64,000 nt of DNA from Beaufortia kweichowensis (Eukaryota > Chordata > Actinopteri > Cypriniformes > Gastromyzontidae), in the NCBI GenBank assembly GCA_019155185.1, contig CM032795.1, positions 16,471,795 to 16,535,794 of the forward strand. The letters are read 5' to 3'. Shown here piece after piece: positions 24,673 through 37,431 of the stretch. A program made the position numbers and the translations under genes. Position 1 is the first letter of the stretch. Each line of letters begins with the position of its first letter. The notes under the pieces were generated by a model that saw only the letters and a list, made by a program, of their open reading frames with translations, did no database searches and was not told where the DNA came from.

Positions 24673-27135
24673 ATGAGCGAACTGCCTTCTGGATTTGCAG
24701 TCACTTCACGGAACCTTAGTCCTCAAATTCTCGACGATAGTTCGCCCACCTGTTTAAAACCCCAGACCGGTTCGATCGTCTCACTGTTCTACGGTGATCC
24801 CGCACGTCAGGAAAAGAGGCTGCCTATCCGGATTCTCAAAATGTTGACCGCTCACACAAGTCACATACTTCACCCGGAGTATCTCCAGCCGCTCAGCTCC
24901 GCACCAGTGAGCATTGAGGTAAGAAAACCCCGTTTGTAATAGTCACTTTCTTTACTTTTAAATGATAGAAAAAATACTTTTATACTCAGTTGTCTGTGTC
25001 ATTTAATATACGTGTCCCTGTGTGCATTTAATACGTTGTTATTTTGTAAACACTGCGTTCAACCTTGGGCTCTATTTAGTTGCATCAGTGAACATTTGCG
25101 GAAATGCTGTCTATGCGTCAAAGCGAGAATTAAAAGGATAGTCAAAATCTGGATAGCGGAGCGCAGAGGCCGTGTTCATTTTAAGCTTTCGTAATTATAT
25201 ATCGGTATTGACGTGTGTTGTCAAATCGTAACAATACCGTTTATATATCTGTTCATTTTTTATTTAATAAAATAAATAATACTTAAAAAACAATTCATGA
25301 TGCGCATTTATTGCTGCAAAAATAAAAATTAATACTCCTCCTCCACAGTCCTAAGGCAAAATTAAATAGAAATGTCTTACCAAATGTCCTAAGTTTCAAA
25401 ATCGCAGTTGATGTATTTATTTTTGTAAATAATTAACTGTAAATATACTTTACAGAAGAATTGTTACATTGGTCAACGTTATAAAACCTATTAAATTTGT
25501 AATTGTTTAAAACTGTCTATATGTAATTATATTTATGCTGAATAAAAAAATAATTCTTTTGTTATATTGTTTTTGTAAAGATTATTAAAATCATATTTCT
25601 TCTCTTTATTCCCACAGCTGGATGCTAAAAAGAGTCCCCTGGCATTGCTGGCTCAGACTTGCTCCCAGATCGGTAAACCAGATCCTCCTCCCTCCTCTAA
25701 ACTGGGATCCCTCTCCTCCAGCAGCCATGGAGACAAGGACGGCCGTTCCACTAGCTCCAGCCTGAAGTCTGGAGAGCATCAGAACCTTGATGACAAGTCC
25801 AGCTTCAAGCCTTATTCTAAAACTGGATCAGAATGCCGGAAGGATGGCGCGGGGATCAACAGCTCAGCAGATAAAGCAGGGTTCAGAGTGCCAAATAGCA
25901 GTTCTGCAGCAGTGACATGCCCCTCTTTACCTCCGCATGCCCCCTCTCCACGGGCCGGCTCTCCTTCTCAGCAGACAGTAGGACAGTCTCACACACATCG
26001 CCAGACACAGTCTCCCCTCTCACAGAAAACGACACATCTACAAACCCCCCACATGGACTCCAAAGCTGCCGGTTCAGAACCAGGAAATGATAGCGGCGCA
26101 GGCGATCGCAATGGGAAAAAAGATTCAGACCATAATAAATCAAGCCTGGACGTTGCACAGATGGCTAACTCCAGTCATGCACGTGCTAGTGTGAACTCCA
26201 GCAGTGCCAGTTCCTCCAGCAGTCCTCAACCTGACAGTAAAGCTGACACCCAACCCCCTCAGCCTAGCCTGGGCACGGGCCATATTGCCCCCGTGTCTCC
26301 CTTCAAACCTGGCCACTCTGTTTTTCCCCTCCCGTCCTCCACCATGGGTTATCATGGCTCCATTGTAGGGGCCTATACAGGCTATCCTTCTCAGTTTGTG
26401 CCTGGGTTGGATCCTTCTAAATCTAGTTTAGTTGGTGCTGGTATGGGTGTTCCAGGAAAGCACCCCAGCTCCAGCCCTCTTACAGGGGCTTCGCCTCCCT
26501 CATTCATGCAGGGTTTGTGCAGGGACCCATATTGCCTCACCTACCCCAATGCACCCCATCTCGGGGGTAGCAACTGCTCTTCCTGTGTTCACGACCCGTC
26601 ATCTGCCCTCAAGTCTGGTTTCCCTCTGATGTATCCTTCCCATCACCTCCACTCCCTACACCCCAGTTCTTTGTCCTCTAGCGCCACCTCATCTCTTTCC
26701 CATCCACTCTACACTTACGGTTTCATGTTGCCCAATGAAACTCTCCCCCACGCCTGTAACTGGGTCTCAGTGGGTGGCCCTTGTGACAAACGATTCAGCA
26801 CCTCAGAGGAACTTTTGGCCCATTTGCGTACACACACAGCTCTGTCAGGTGTGGATGGGAAGTTGCTCTCTGGTTATCCTTCATCTGTCTCATCTGCTGC
26901 TTCCTGCCACCTCCACCTGCCTCCTCCTAGCAGCCCAGGAGCTCTTCCCAGTTCCCTCTCCCTGCGTGGTTCACCGGGGCTAGGTTTAGCACGGTACCAC
27001 CCCTACGGAAAGGCCCATTTGCCAGGAGCTCCATCCCTGCCTATGCACTCTCTCCCGGCCACAGCGCCCTACTATTCTCCATATGCTCTATATGGTCAGA
27101 GACTGGGCTCAGCTTCTGCTCTTGGTTATCAGTGA
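24673..27135 (+). CDS. znf703: Zinc finger protein 703 (NET/nlz family co-repressor)
   Basis: Znf703 is a nuclear co-repressor of the NET (NocA/Nlz/Elbow/TLP-1) family, which recruits Groucho and acts in hindbrain, eye and limb patterning. There are two coding exons, 24,673-24,918 and 25,618-27,135, joined in phase 0 by GTAAG...CCCACAG to give 587 residues. Visible motifs are PLRQ-like 'DPARQEKRLPIRILKML' near 42-58, the buttonhead/Sp box SPLALLAQTC at 88-97, the Groucho-binding FKPY at 145-148, and a Ser/Pro-rich middle. One atypical C2H2 finger follows: Cys462, Cys471, His484, His488, that is C-X8-C-X12-H-X3-H. The C-terminus YYSPYALYGQR...ASALGYQ is a family hallmark. I chose znf703 over its paralogue znf503 because of 'GYHGSIVGAY', 'VPGLDPSK' and 'SFMQGLCRDPYC'. 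It is alone between two deserts, as expected of a developmental regulator. Identity is near certain; exon joins were made by hand. Confidence 0.95.
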
Positions 27136-27900
27136 TTAAAAGACTATGGACAGTGTAAAAAATATTGGCATGAGCTCAAAGGGACCTGGAAAGCACAGAA
27201 ATATGCAGGATCCCCTAAAAACGAGTAAAAACAAAGGATCACTATGAGGAATAAAATCTGCTTTGGATGACTTTTTAATAAACGGTCGCCCCGTATTTCT
27301 ATTAGGATATTAGGGAACCTCTAAGACCTTTATGTGGAGAGCTAATAAAAAATGCAGATTCATGAGAACATGGGAACTCATTTTATCTGATCAGTTGTTT
27401 TTCCAATTTACCAAAAGTGTGTATTTATTTTTCACTTGAGCGCTTGATATTTACCGCCAAAATCCATTAATTCTTATTTTCAGAGAGGAGCAATATTTTC
27501 TCAGTATGAATATGGCTCCCATCATACACTTTGTAATATTACAATGTTGCAAAGATGGACTATGACATGTTGTCTCTCAGACATAAAATCCTTCTTTTAA
27601 TAACACTTTCTTTTGTGTGATTGATCTGTGCATCTCAGTCTCTGTTGGAGAACAGACGAGCATGACTTGGTCAACGGTTACTTTGCTCCTTTGATTTGGC
27701 GTTTATTTTGTACCTGTACAGTTCAAAGAATAAAACGGAAAGATGTGATATATTTTCTATTGTAGCTGACTCTGCAAGTTGGGGATGAATGTGGAGAGGG
27801 GAAAAGAATTCAAATCAGAGTAATATGTTGTGATGGCAGCGCTATCCATTTAACAAAGTCTTATTTTGTGTAATAAATAATACTTGATTACATTTATAGA
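27136..27900 (+). other. znf703 3' UTR (probable)
   Basis: AT-rich sequence follows the stop codon. A polyadenylation signal AATAAA lies at 27,729-27,734, with further AATAAA-type signals near 27,871. The end is therefore likely at about 27,750 or 27,895. No other feature was seen. Confidence 0.5.
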
Positions 27901-30900
27901 TGAGTTCTTGTCATTTGCTTCCTTTTGTACAGTTAGTTGTCTTTCAAAATAACACTCTCTTATTCCCAAATGTAATGAAGATCAGTCATTAAAATCTCAT
28001 AATAGCTACTTTATAATAGCCAGTTTCAGCTGTTGCACTGTACACCAGTGTATTCCTCAAGATACTTTAAATTGGCTGTGCCTCTGCATTGACCCCAAGC
28101 ACTATATAAAATAATGTGTATATATTTTTAAAATATTTACTAAAAAATATTTAAACATTAATATTATTATTACATTAATAGTCATAAACTTATATAAGAT
28201 CTTTTTGTGCTTCCTATATATTTTGTATAATCTTTGACTTGAGCTTTCTGCACTGCTGACAGTTTCGTTCCCTATTAGTGCAACCTATTAACACACAAAA
28301 TAAAGCCCCCTCTCTATTTACTGTTCTGCTCCTAAAGTGAAAGTGCAGTGTTAGTCACCGCTGCTTGTTTGTGCCTCTGCAGCATTGTGTAAAGAGCTGC
28401 CTCAGCACAAGGGAGTATTGGGTCTTAAATACAGCTCAATGATAGCCTGGTAATAACCCATGGGAGCCATGCACTCACTCCCAACACACTCTGATGGATT
28501 GCCTTGCTACACAAAGGGCAAAAGATGACAATGGGAGGCTGTTAATAGAGAAATATTTATCAAATGCCTGACATGACCCCCAGGAGTGCAGTCCCTATTG
28601 TTTGACCCCAGCGTGCTGTGCGCTACGGTTCAGAAAGTCATGCTCAATGTTGCGTTACAAAGAGGGTCAAGATTCAAGATTGTTGATGTGATTATGCGAC
28701 TGTTAGTCTTATTGTCCGAAAGACCATTTCGAGTTACAGAAGTGGTCAGTTTAGCGAGCACAAATGGTCTTGAGAACCATTTTCCTGAATAAGCGTGCCT
28801 GGAGATGCTTTCAAGCAGTGAGAAGAGCCAAACACACACACACGTACACACAGATTCTCAGTTCATTAGCACTTCAGACAGGAGAGGACGCAGCACAGGT
28901 GTCACTTGACAGGGCCATTAAATGAATAGATCACTCTGCCGCCACTGTTAACTCAAGCTCTCCAGCAAGGACACAGCATACGGTTCCTCTTATGGGAAAC
29001 CGGGAGGTCAGGACTAAAGGAGGAGTGAAAATGAGAATAAACACTAATATTGGGTGTGGGCAAAAATGTTTCGGACACTGTTCCCTATATCCAATTTCTA
29101 AAGGCCCGCTGATTGTAAACAGAGTGAAAAATGTCCTGCCACTATCTAGTGCAGTAGAAAGTATTTAAATTGTCACAGTTGTTCACAAAAGTGTGACTTT
29201 GCATTTTGTTGACATAAAGAGAGGTTCATATTTAAAAGTAGGGTCCAGTGCCAAGAGCCTATTTTGGTATAAATGATCTTGAATAACTTCCTGTAAGCTC
29301 TTGTGGGACTCAAAGAGGAAGTTGTTTAATATAGTTTAGGACTATTTGTGTACAGCACAGGAGAATTAAAGAGCTTATAACATGGTTTATGTTGCCCCTA
29401 ATGGAAAAACAATGAAACTGCAATAAAGTGAAAACAATGCAATAATCACTACAGTTTGTTTGTTTATGTGTGATAACCATTTTTATCAGGCCTTAAGTCT
29501 TGCTAAAAAGCATATAAAGTACGACCTTCTCATGAAATATGATAAAAGAGAGAAATATCCATTAAAGCTAGAAGGGTAAACGAAGGGGAGGACTTTTTAC
29601 TTTATTTTATCCGATGGAGAGGGATTAATCCTGCCATCACTCCGTTCACACTCGTTCATCACATTCCTGCTCTATCCTTCTTTCCATCTTTCTCCTCATC
29701 AATCTCTCCCTGCCATTTATCTTTCTCTCCCTCCTCTCTCGGGCTCCAGCTGAGTCAATATGCAGTCACTCTGTTTCTGTCGCCTGCTTGTGGAGGGAGG
29801 GAAGCTGGATGGATGTGAGGGTGGGGGTGTGGAGTTAATTTAGTCCCTGACCAGTGTCTTCTCAGCAGGGCTACACCTGTTTGATTGATCTCTTTCTCCC
29901 TTTCTCTGCTGTCCCACTGGTTTTAGAATGGAGGTGGAGGGGGGCGAGATGCCCCCCCTTCCCCCCATGTGTCCAGTCGACTACTGAGGAGAGAAAGAGT
30001 GTGTGTGAGAGAGAGAGATGCAGCCTATCACAGCAGCGTCCCGGGCAGGCAGCCCGGCAGCCCTAGTGATTAATGACGACAGGGTGTGGAGCTGCTCCTC
30101 AATTAGCCGCCAAGTCCACAGCAACTCATGAGTCTGACAGCCCCAGACTGAAAAAGAATGAGAGAGAGAGAAAGACCTACCCCCCTATTCTTTTTTCTTC
30201 TGCTGTCTTTCTCTGTTTAGATCTTGTCTCCTGTCTCTCTTCACCTACACTCTTTCTCTCTTCTTACTTTGGTGTTCTCTCTTTGATTTTGTTACTCTAT
30301 CTCTCTCTCACTTCTCAAACTCCCATATACATTACACTCAGTTAATTACTGCATGAAGTACTCTGATGATTGTTTGTCACCGTGATACAGAACAGACCTC
30401 TCTATTTCCCACACACACACACAGTTATCCTTTCCAGCTCATAAAGAAAATCCATCACACAACCGCTGCTTCATGACTAAAACTCCATTCAGGACTTTCC
30501 ACAGGCAGTACTGTTAACTCTTAATCACGCGAACCACATCACAAAATAGTGCTGCGTGAGCCAGCAACAACAACACAAGTCGTGCGGTGCACACCTCCGC
30601 GCAGCGATACCGTAGCCATCCCATTTGTCTACCGAACCTATGTGTATGTGTGACGACAGCCCTACAACACAGGCAAACGAGTGTCGCAATTATGGCTAAC
30701 CGCTAATAACGTGCATTCCACCGCTACAGCTGGATTCCATTTACAAACGCACTGGGGGAGCGCGGTACCGATGTCACGAATGTGGCGCTCGTGAAAAATC
30801 GTGTCTTGGCGCTGGAACGGTGGGGTAAGATTGATCCTGAGTCATGCACAGAGTGACAGGACCTTTTCCTGTTCGGCTATGGGAAATCTATCCAAGTTAC

Positions 30901-32737
30901 ATCCCCCTGACAATCTTCAATACCTCATGTTTCCTCTATAATATGTCAGAGGGCAAGCGCAATTCCGTTCACTGCCATAATACGTGACCAGGGCTCAGTA
31001 CAACTACCATTTTCCGAATTATCATATCATTTCAAAGGGCCTCAGTATTATGTTCTGCAGAATGGGTTAGTGACATCTGCTGGGGAATGATGTCAGTTTC
31101 TATTATGCAATTATTTTGATTTATTGGAGGATCATGAACTTATATCCATGATGTGCAATATATGCCAGCATGTATTTTAAATGACTAGCTACATTAATGT
31201 ACATTAATATGCTTCACTTTTGAGATGTAATACTGAGATATTGTCATTCGAGAACACCACGTGGAACATGGAGAGGTTGCCAACTGTTTATTTTACCTAC
31301 TGCCCTCAGTCACAGGGCAGTACAGTGTTTGTCATAATGTTTAAATACTGCTGTCATGTGCGGTCCAGGTTTAAGTTGACAGTATGACATCATTTATAAA
31401 CTTCTAATGGGCAATGTTAGGTGTTACCATGACACAACGATGTGTTAAACTTAAAGGTCAACCAATCCATTAAACTCCATGTATTAGGCTGCTGTCTGAC
31501 AGGCTCTGGGCGAGCTGGTATGGAAAGAACTGCCGCTGTTAAATACAGCTAAAAGAGAGTCTTTTCTCACCTTGCCTTTTAAAAGATTTGCCACTGTATA
31601 GCACCATTATTAAAGGTTAAGTATGTCCACACACACATATATACACACACACAACCGAAGGGCACATGAAGGTATAGGAATCTGTCGGGTCTTGTTTAAT
31701 GAAATACCCAGAGATAAAAGTACTCTTGTCAACACCCTGCCATTTTTCTTCATAATGTGACAACCCTGTACATACCACACAGCTCTGAAACCTCTAGTCA
31801 CCAGACTTTCCTTCCGCCTCAGTATTTTGGTATATTTTATGGAGCTTCAATATGTGTGTGAGGTAGCGAATGTACACCCACAGCACAGCCAAGTTCATGT
31901 TATGAGTAGCGGTAGGGGTTTCTTAAAGTAAGAGCAAAAGTTTTCCAGTGCAATGTGATTATTTTTTCTGACTCAACGCCCCCCTCGCTCCTTTCAGCAG
32001 CGGTGATGGTAACCACTCGGTCTCCTTGCCCTCTCTGTCTTGGCGGTAAGCTAACCCAGCTGTTCTCAATGCCATTTTGGGGAGAGGAAAAACCGAAGGC
32101 AGGAGTGCGAGAAAAAGCGAGAGAGAGAAACTGGCAGGGAGGGGAACAGACCTGATTATCCAAATACAGTCATTAAAGGGGAAATGTGTTTTTCAAACTG
32201 TCAAGATGATTAATGAGGGGGAGCAAATCCTCACAAATGCTCTTGTTTAGTCTAACTGGCAGACATGATCCTGGCCACTGATTAATGGCAGTGCTGGTGC
32301 GTGAGGCCACCGCGAGGTGAGATGAGTGGGTGGGTGGATGGAGGGGGAAGGTGTTAGGTAGTGGAAGGATGTGTGGTGTGCTACAGCGATACAACATCAC
32401 GGGAGACGGGGGAAAGACAAGAGAAAATGTATAGGACACAATAGCACATTTATTTTTTTGGCTTATTTGAGATTTAATGAGTATAAACAACAAGGTTGCA
32501 TGGCTTCACCACACAAATATGCTCATTAGATTTATTTTGGCAAAACTCAAGGCGGTTGAACAAATACCGTGGAAGTGATTTATGGCATAACTAACTGTAG
32601 TAATAATTATAGCCGACTGCGTCAAACATATAACAGACTCGCTGTGAAGAAACAGTCATTAGTGTAAGAAGAAAAGCAGATGCTGTCAAAGAAATCTCTG
32701 CTTTGTTGTGCTGTAGTCAAATTATACTGATCGCTTT
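27901..32737. other. Downstream desert of znf703, candidate regulatory blocks
   Basis: No gene is supported. Repeat-poor complex islands occur at about 28,430-28,960, 30,040-30,160 (with GTGATTAATGACG and CTCAATTAGCC homeodomain-type cores) and 32,160-32,330 (GATGATTAATGAGG, CTGATTAATGG). Two stretches (29,640-29,760 and 30,170-30,320) are pyrimidine-rich, and open frames there are compositional. The island at 32,160-32,330, with repeated ATTAATG cores, is the best enhancer candidate here. Confidence 0.3.
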
Positions 32738-33003
32738 AAATGGTTAATTCATCCAAAAACTAAAATTCTGTCATCATTTACAAATTTATGTTCACGTCGT
32801 TCCAAATCCTGTATGACTTTTTTTTACACTGAACATGAGCAGAAAGTTTGAAGAACATTGACATGCTGTTTTTTATACAAGGAAAGTAAATGGGGACTGA
32901 AGCTGTCAATCACTCACATTTACTACATAATTCTTATGTTCACAAAAAAAAGTCATACGGGTTTAAAACAACATGAGGATAATTAATGAATACATTTTAA
33001 TTT
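32738..33003. mobile_element. Cyprinid foldback repeat of the 'GTTCACCCAAAAATGAAAA' family, near full length
   Basis: The left end reads 'GTTAATTCATCCAAAAACTA' and then 'ATTCTGTCATCATTTAC'. The right end, 'AGTCATACGGGTTTAAAACA' followed by 'ACATGAGG', is the inverted counterpart of the left arm ('CATGT...TCCAAA...TGTATGACTT'). It is therefore a non-autonomous inverted-repeat element of about 265 bp. It has no coding capacity. Related fragments lie near 47,235, 49,139, 56,990 and 62,340. I recognise the sequence as a very common cyprinid interspersed repeat but cannot name its superfamily with confidence. Confidence 0.65.
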
Positions 33004-35925
33004 AAGCCATTCCAGTGTTTTACAGTTATGTGTGTATGTTACACAGCTGACCTTAGAAGTGACTGATTTTCCTCTGACAGGAGCTAAAGTGCTGATACTT
33101 GACTATTTTACTTCTGCTGACCCTAAAAAGACAGTGGTTACAATAGCACACACAAATGTAAGATTAAGCTTAAAAGTTTTGCTACATAATGGCACAGAGC
33201 ACACATACATTAACCACCACTGTCTCATTCACAGTATTGAAACCTAATTGATCTGCAAGCTATTCATCAAGAAAGCAGACAGGCTAACAATCCTGTATGG
33301 ACCACAATGCTGCTATTGGTGTGTGGTGGGAGTTTTTTTTAGCCCCATTGGTTACAGTCTGTTCGAATCCAAAGTAGGAAAATATGTGGGTGGACCATCT
33401 GTTAAAAAAACTAGCTTACCACTTGTCTACTGGTATGTGTGCATTAACATTATCAGTGCCTTTAACTGTTCGCTGTGAGGGTTTTCATCTCTGTTTTCCT
33501 TCATCATCATGTTCTGTTCTCTGATTTTATAAACATTTCAGTATACCTTTGTTGAAACCCACATGCCACTAACATACACATGCCCTGGATATCTTCATAC
33601 TACATGAAGAGCCGGAAACCCTAATGGAAGATGTTGAACAGAACAAAGCAAAAGTCTAATGCAGTAATCAGAAGAGAATGTTTGTCTAAGCTTGTAAGCA
33701 CATCCTTTATCAGCCTGGCCTGTAACTCACCCACATACACATTAGAAGACGCTCATTAATCTGGTTTGTAATATACACACACCAAACAGCTTCTATCAGT
33801 CAGACCTGTAAGTGTATGACAGCGAGAAGAACCTAAGCATGCTAAATTACCAGCCATCAGTTTAAATGATGACATGGAAAACGAGAGGAGGTAAGGGAAA
33901 GTAAGTTGGCAGTTCGAAACTCTCCAAGCGATCTAGATGAACATATCCTTGTTAAACTGGTGTCTGATGTAGCTGTGAGAAGATAAGTCATGTCAGAGAG
34001 CAGAATGGAGAGGAGAAGAAGCTCAGAGAGAGAAGACAGAAGGGAGTTAATGGAGGGCATGGGTGCGAAGGCTGGGTGGAGAAGTCAATGTTCCTCAAGA
34101 GCTGAGAGTAGGACAGCTGTATGTGTGTGTGTGTGTTTGTGTGTGTCAGGGGGAGTAGTGATTAATGACCCACAGGCCTTGTTTCTCTTGCTTCCTTCCT
34201 CAGCAACGATGTCACACACACACCGTCACATGTCAGCCTAATGGACATGGGCAGACAGTGGCGGGCGCTGCCCATTCCTCCAGACTCACGCACACACATT
34301 ATAACACGCGTGCATGTCAAAAAATCCCATGTTTTATTTAAATGAAAAACAGAGAAACAATGCGTAACAAAACGAGACAACGTTTCACCGCAGGATTCGT
34401 GGCGAGAGAGTCTGCAGCGTTCATTTCATGCACTGATTGTGCGGAAGAAAGAAAAAACTGGAGAGAAAGATGTTGTGCGTCAGAGAAAAAGGAGAATGTG
34501 TGGCTAAGAGAGAGAGAGAGAGAGAGAAGTCAGTGTTTGCATGTGTGCTGGTTCCCAGCCCTGTCAGAGAGCTGTCAGACTGTGATTTATGGTTGTGAGA
34601 CTCACAGCAGTCCTTGCTGCCAGTTCAGTATTGTTACAACTGACATCTAATGAGGCCAGACGTGCTTTCAAGCACAGCACTTAACACAGGCCTCCATCTC
34701 CACCAGTCACAGGCCTCTTTTCTCCTCCTCTCTCACTCCCGTTTATTTTTTGCATCTGGGGTGGCAGACCAGGAAAAGAAGCAAAGACACGGTGAGAGCT
34801 TACAAAATGGAGAACATGGATGAAACTGCGGACAGCACATTATACGAGAGGCTTTTCTTGACTCCTTATATGAAAGCCTCCACAATGGCAAATTAAAGTA
34901 GAGCGAACCTTTACTTATGACTTTGCTTTGAAAGCCAATATGTCACCGTTTTTCTACGGCATTCACTTTTTAACTCCGCTCCGATGCTTAGTAATTGTTT
35001 GGAGGATAGTCTGCGCTCTGGTCTAATCATATTGGTGGCTATGTCATTTTTAAAGAGAGTAGAGTAATGCTAGATGAGAGCTCCTTGGCTTTGACTTTTT
35101 CCTGATCTTGGATTTTTGCTCCGCTCCTCTTCGGGCTGCTAGCTTAGTCAGGACCCCTCACAGTAATCATAAGCAGAGCCGCTGGCAGCGGCACCCGCAT
35201 ACTGCGCTCCCTCCCTACGCCCCCTGCTCCGGTTCCTTGTCAGACGTGATTAATGGCACACGGGCCCGGTGCGCTTTGCGTTGCCAGTTCCAGCGATGTT
35301 CCCTTGATACTTAATGAAGTCTGACAAACTTCTTTTCCCTCATTGTGTTCCAGTTATTTTTCCCCGCTCCATTTAGGAGAAGCCCAATGTAGCTAAATTT
35401 GCCACCAGCACACAAAGGCACAGGTCAGAGTTTTCATATTTATTGTGTAGTCGAGGTGCATGGAGCTATAGCACTGCTGGCAATGTCGCTAGTTTCTCAG
35501 GCAGCTCATGTTCTTCATACTTCATCATTGTTGAGTATTTTTTCGTTCCAGTCATTAGATGTTCCACTGTAATGAACTAAAGGTCACACTGGCCTACAGG
35601 CCGGACTGTGGAGTCTCAAATGCACTGATTTCACTGCCTACTGCCATCCAGTGGACTATACACTCCTCTCAACATTACGTGTTATATTACCCAGACACAG
35701 TATGAAAAGCTTTAAATAAATATTAATAAATGCTAATGACAAATATTTTGCAAAGAAAATATTCAAATCTTTCTAATTTGTGTTTATATGTTATAGAACC
35801 ACAAATGTATCAAAAAATTAAAAAGAAAGACAAAGAGAGATCCAACAACAAAAGTCAACAACTGTTTTTTTGCAATGGTTACTTCTCCAAAACCTTTCAC
35901 TCCTAAGAGAAACATTTTCTCTGTA
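33004..35925. other. Non-coding desert with a candidate regulatory block near 34,690-35,410
   Basis: Short GT (34,122-34,146) and GA (34,508-34,527) microsatellites are present. The part 34,690-35,410 is repeat-poor and GC-richer with no credible coding frame, and may be conserved. Open frames at 33,032-33,478 resemble no family I know and are probably chance. No RNA gene was recognised. Confidence 0.25.
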
Positions 35926-35940
35926 CCACAAGGGGGCTCT
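35926..35940 (+). promoter_or_regulatory. CTCF-like site
   Basis: CCACAAGGGGGCTCT matches the CTCF core consensus CCASYAGRKGGCRS at all but one or two positions. It lies about 0.5 kb from a second CTCF-like site in the same orientation, between the znf703 desert and the gene-dense half of the window. Binding is not shown by sequence. Confidence 0.4.
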
Positions 35941-36429
35941 CTTGTTGCAATTTTAAAAATGGCTAATGTATACATGATTTAAACGGCTGAAAACTGTATG
36001 TTGAAAGATTTAGAAAAGGTTTTTAAAAGTATGTACGTTGTATGTTAAAAGATTGTTAAATTAAGAATAGGATTTGCATTTGAAAGTTGCTTTGGATCAG
36101 TTGAATCTCATAAAAATCAGTACATAACATGGATGCTTTAAAAATAGTAAAAAGTGCAGAAAGCTCAGTTTCTCAGGTTGAAAAACACTTTAGGTCATAC
36201 TGGAGACAGCATAATTGCCATTGTGGTCAGCAATATCCTTTACCAGAAATGCAATGCTAATGATCTATGTAGGGAATATCTGTGCTGTAATGGGACATGT
36301 CACGAATTCTGTGATCTTCTTCTTCTGTGAGTTAAATCATTAAATGTATATATCACAAACTTCTGACGAACAGTCAGATAATTGTGTAAGTAACTCGGTT
36401 TTGGTTCTTTGATGTTAATAAAGTCTGTA

Positions 36430-36444
36430 CCAGCAGAGGGCGCT
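36430..36444 (+). promoter_or_regulatory. Strong CTCF-like site
   Basis: CCAGCAGAGGGCGCT is a near-ideal CTCF core motif on the plus strand. With the partner at 35,926 it forms a same-orientation pair at the transition from desert to gene-dense DNA, a typical place for a topological domain border. This is an inference from motif and context. Confidence 0.5.
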
Positions 36445-37190
36445 CTTGTTATAAAAACAACTTATTGTATATCACTTGTTGTGGCCAATATCTTTTTCAT
36501 TGTGATGATACAAAATTACAAGGTTATTGAAATAAACTTCTGAAACAGTAAACATCAGTTTGGGTCTTTATCTGAAGGGGATAAAAATGCTATAATGTGC
36601 AGATTTATACAAACAAACACTAAGTTCACTGTCAGAAACAGTATTTTTAGCTCCAACAGCTGAACTTTTTACATGCCAAAGAGCAAAATTCAATACTGCA
36701 AACTGGCAATATTTCTATTCCAATTCACCCCTTGGCCAACCAATGACACCACAAAGAAATGATCAAAAAGCAGAAAATTCAAACACCCAAACACACATTA
36801 TCAAGGGCAAGGCTGTAAGAAATGGCTCATCTAACTAACACAGGATGACCATAAAGAGAAAATGAAGACTTACGCTTGCTGAAATAATAACTAAAAGCTG
36901 CTTACAACAGCAATGGAATGGCAAGCACATGATTTAAAGATGCTAACGCGTGAAACCAGCATGTAATGACCTCTCATATTTACAGCTCAAGCTTTTAAAA
37001 GCCAAGCTAAGCAGCGTTGTGTCAATAATGTGAAACCTTGAGATGCATTTTCTACATGTATAACAGCACACTTTTAAACTTTTAAAGCTTAGGCCTATAT
37101 TTTTACAGTATCAAAGCTCAAGCATGCCAACATATGTTGATAAGTGCCAAAATGACACATTTAACCCCTTGCAAAACTGTGTGTACAGAT
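36445..37190. other. Non-coding, AT-rich; nothing recognised
   Basis: No coding frame, RNA gene or repeat family was recognised in this stretch. Confidence 0.4.
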
Positions 37191-37431
37191 ATGTGACCCT
37201 GTCTGTGAAAATCAGGCTAAAGTCTAAAAATCTAATTCTGAAATAACGAGCATCAAAGTTTGATTTAACCTATTAATTTCACTATGATTTCAATCTTTGA
37301 CATGACCTTACTCAGACAATATTAAAGACATCAATGTTAAATTGTCCCAGAATATTCTTTACATTAAGTACAATGATTTTTTTTGTAGAAGAAATGGATT
37401 TAGCTGGATTTTCACAGACTGGGTCACATAT
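37191..37431 (+). mobile_element. Inverted-repeat MITE, copy 1 (about 240 bp)
   Basis: The left end TGTGACCCTGTCTGTGAAAA and the right end, whose reverse complement is TGTGACCCAGTCTGTGAAAA, form terminal inverted repeats. The interior shares ordered blocks ('AGCATCAAAG', 'TTAATTTCAC', 'ATGATTTCA', 'CAATATTAAAGA') with the element at 54,692-54,939 read in the opposite orientation. It has no open frame and so is non-autonomous. The superfamily cannot be assigned, because a clean target-site duplication is not visible. Confidence 0.7.

Noticed and set aside
30073..30345. 90-codon frame near 30 kb
   Set aside because: A pyrimidine-rich low-complexity stretch accounts for it.
33032..33478. Two adjacent plus-strand frames (71 and 76 codons)
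   Set aside because: No recognisable motif, no start or splice context, and next to a transposon relic. Probably chance.
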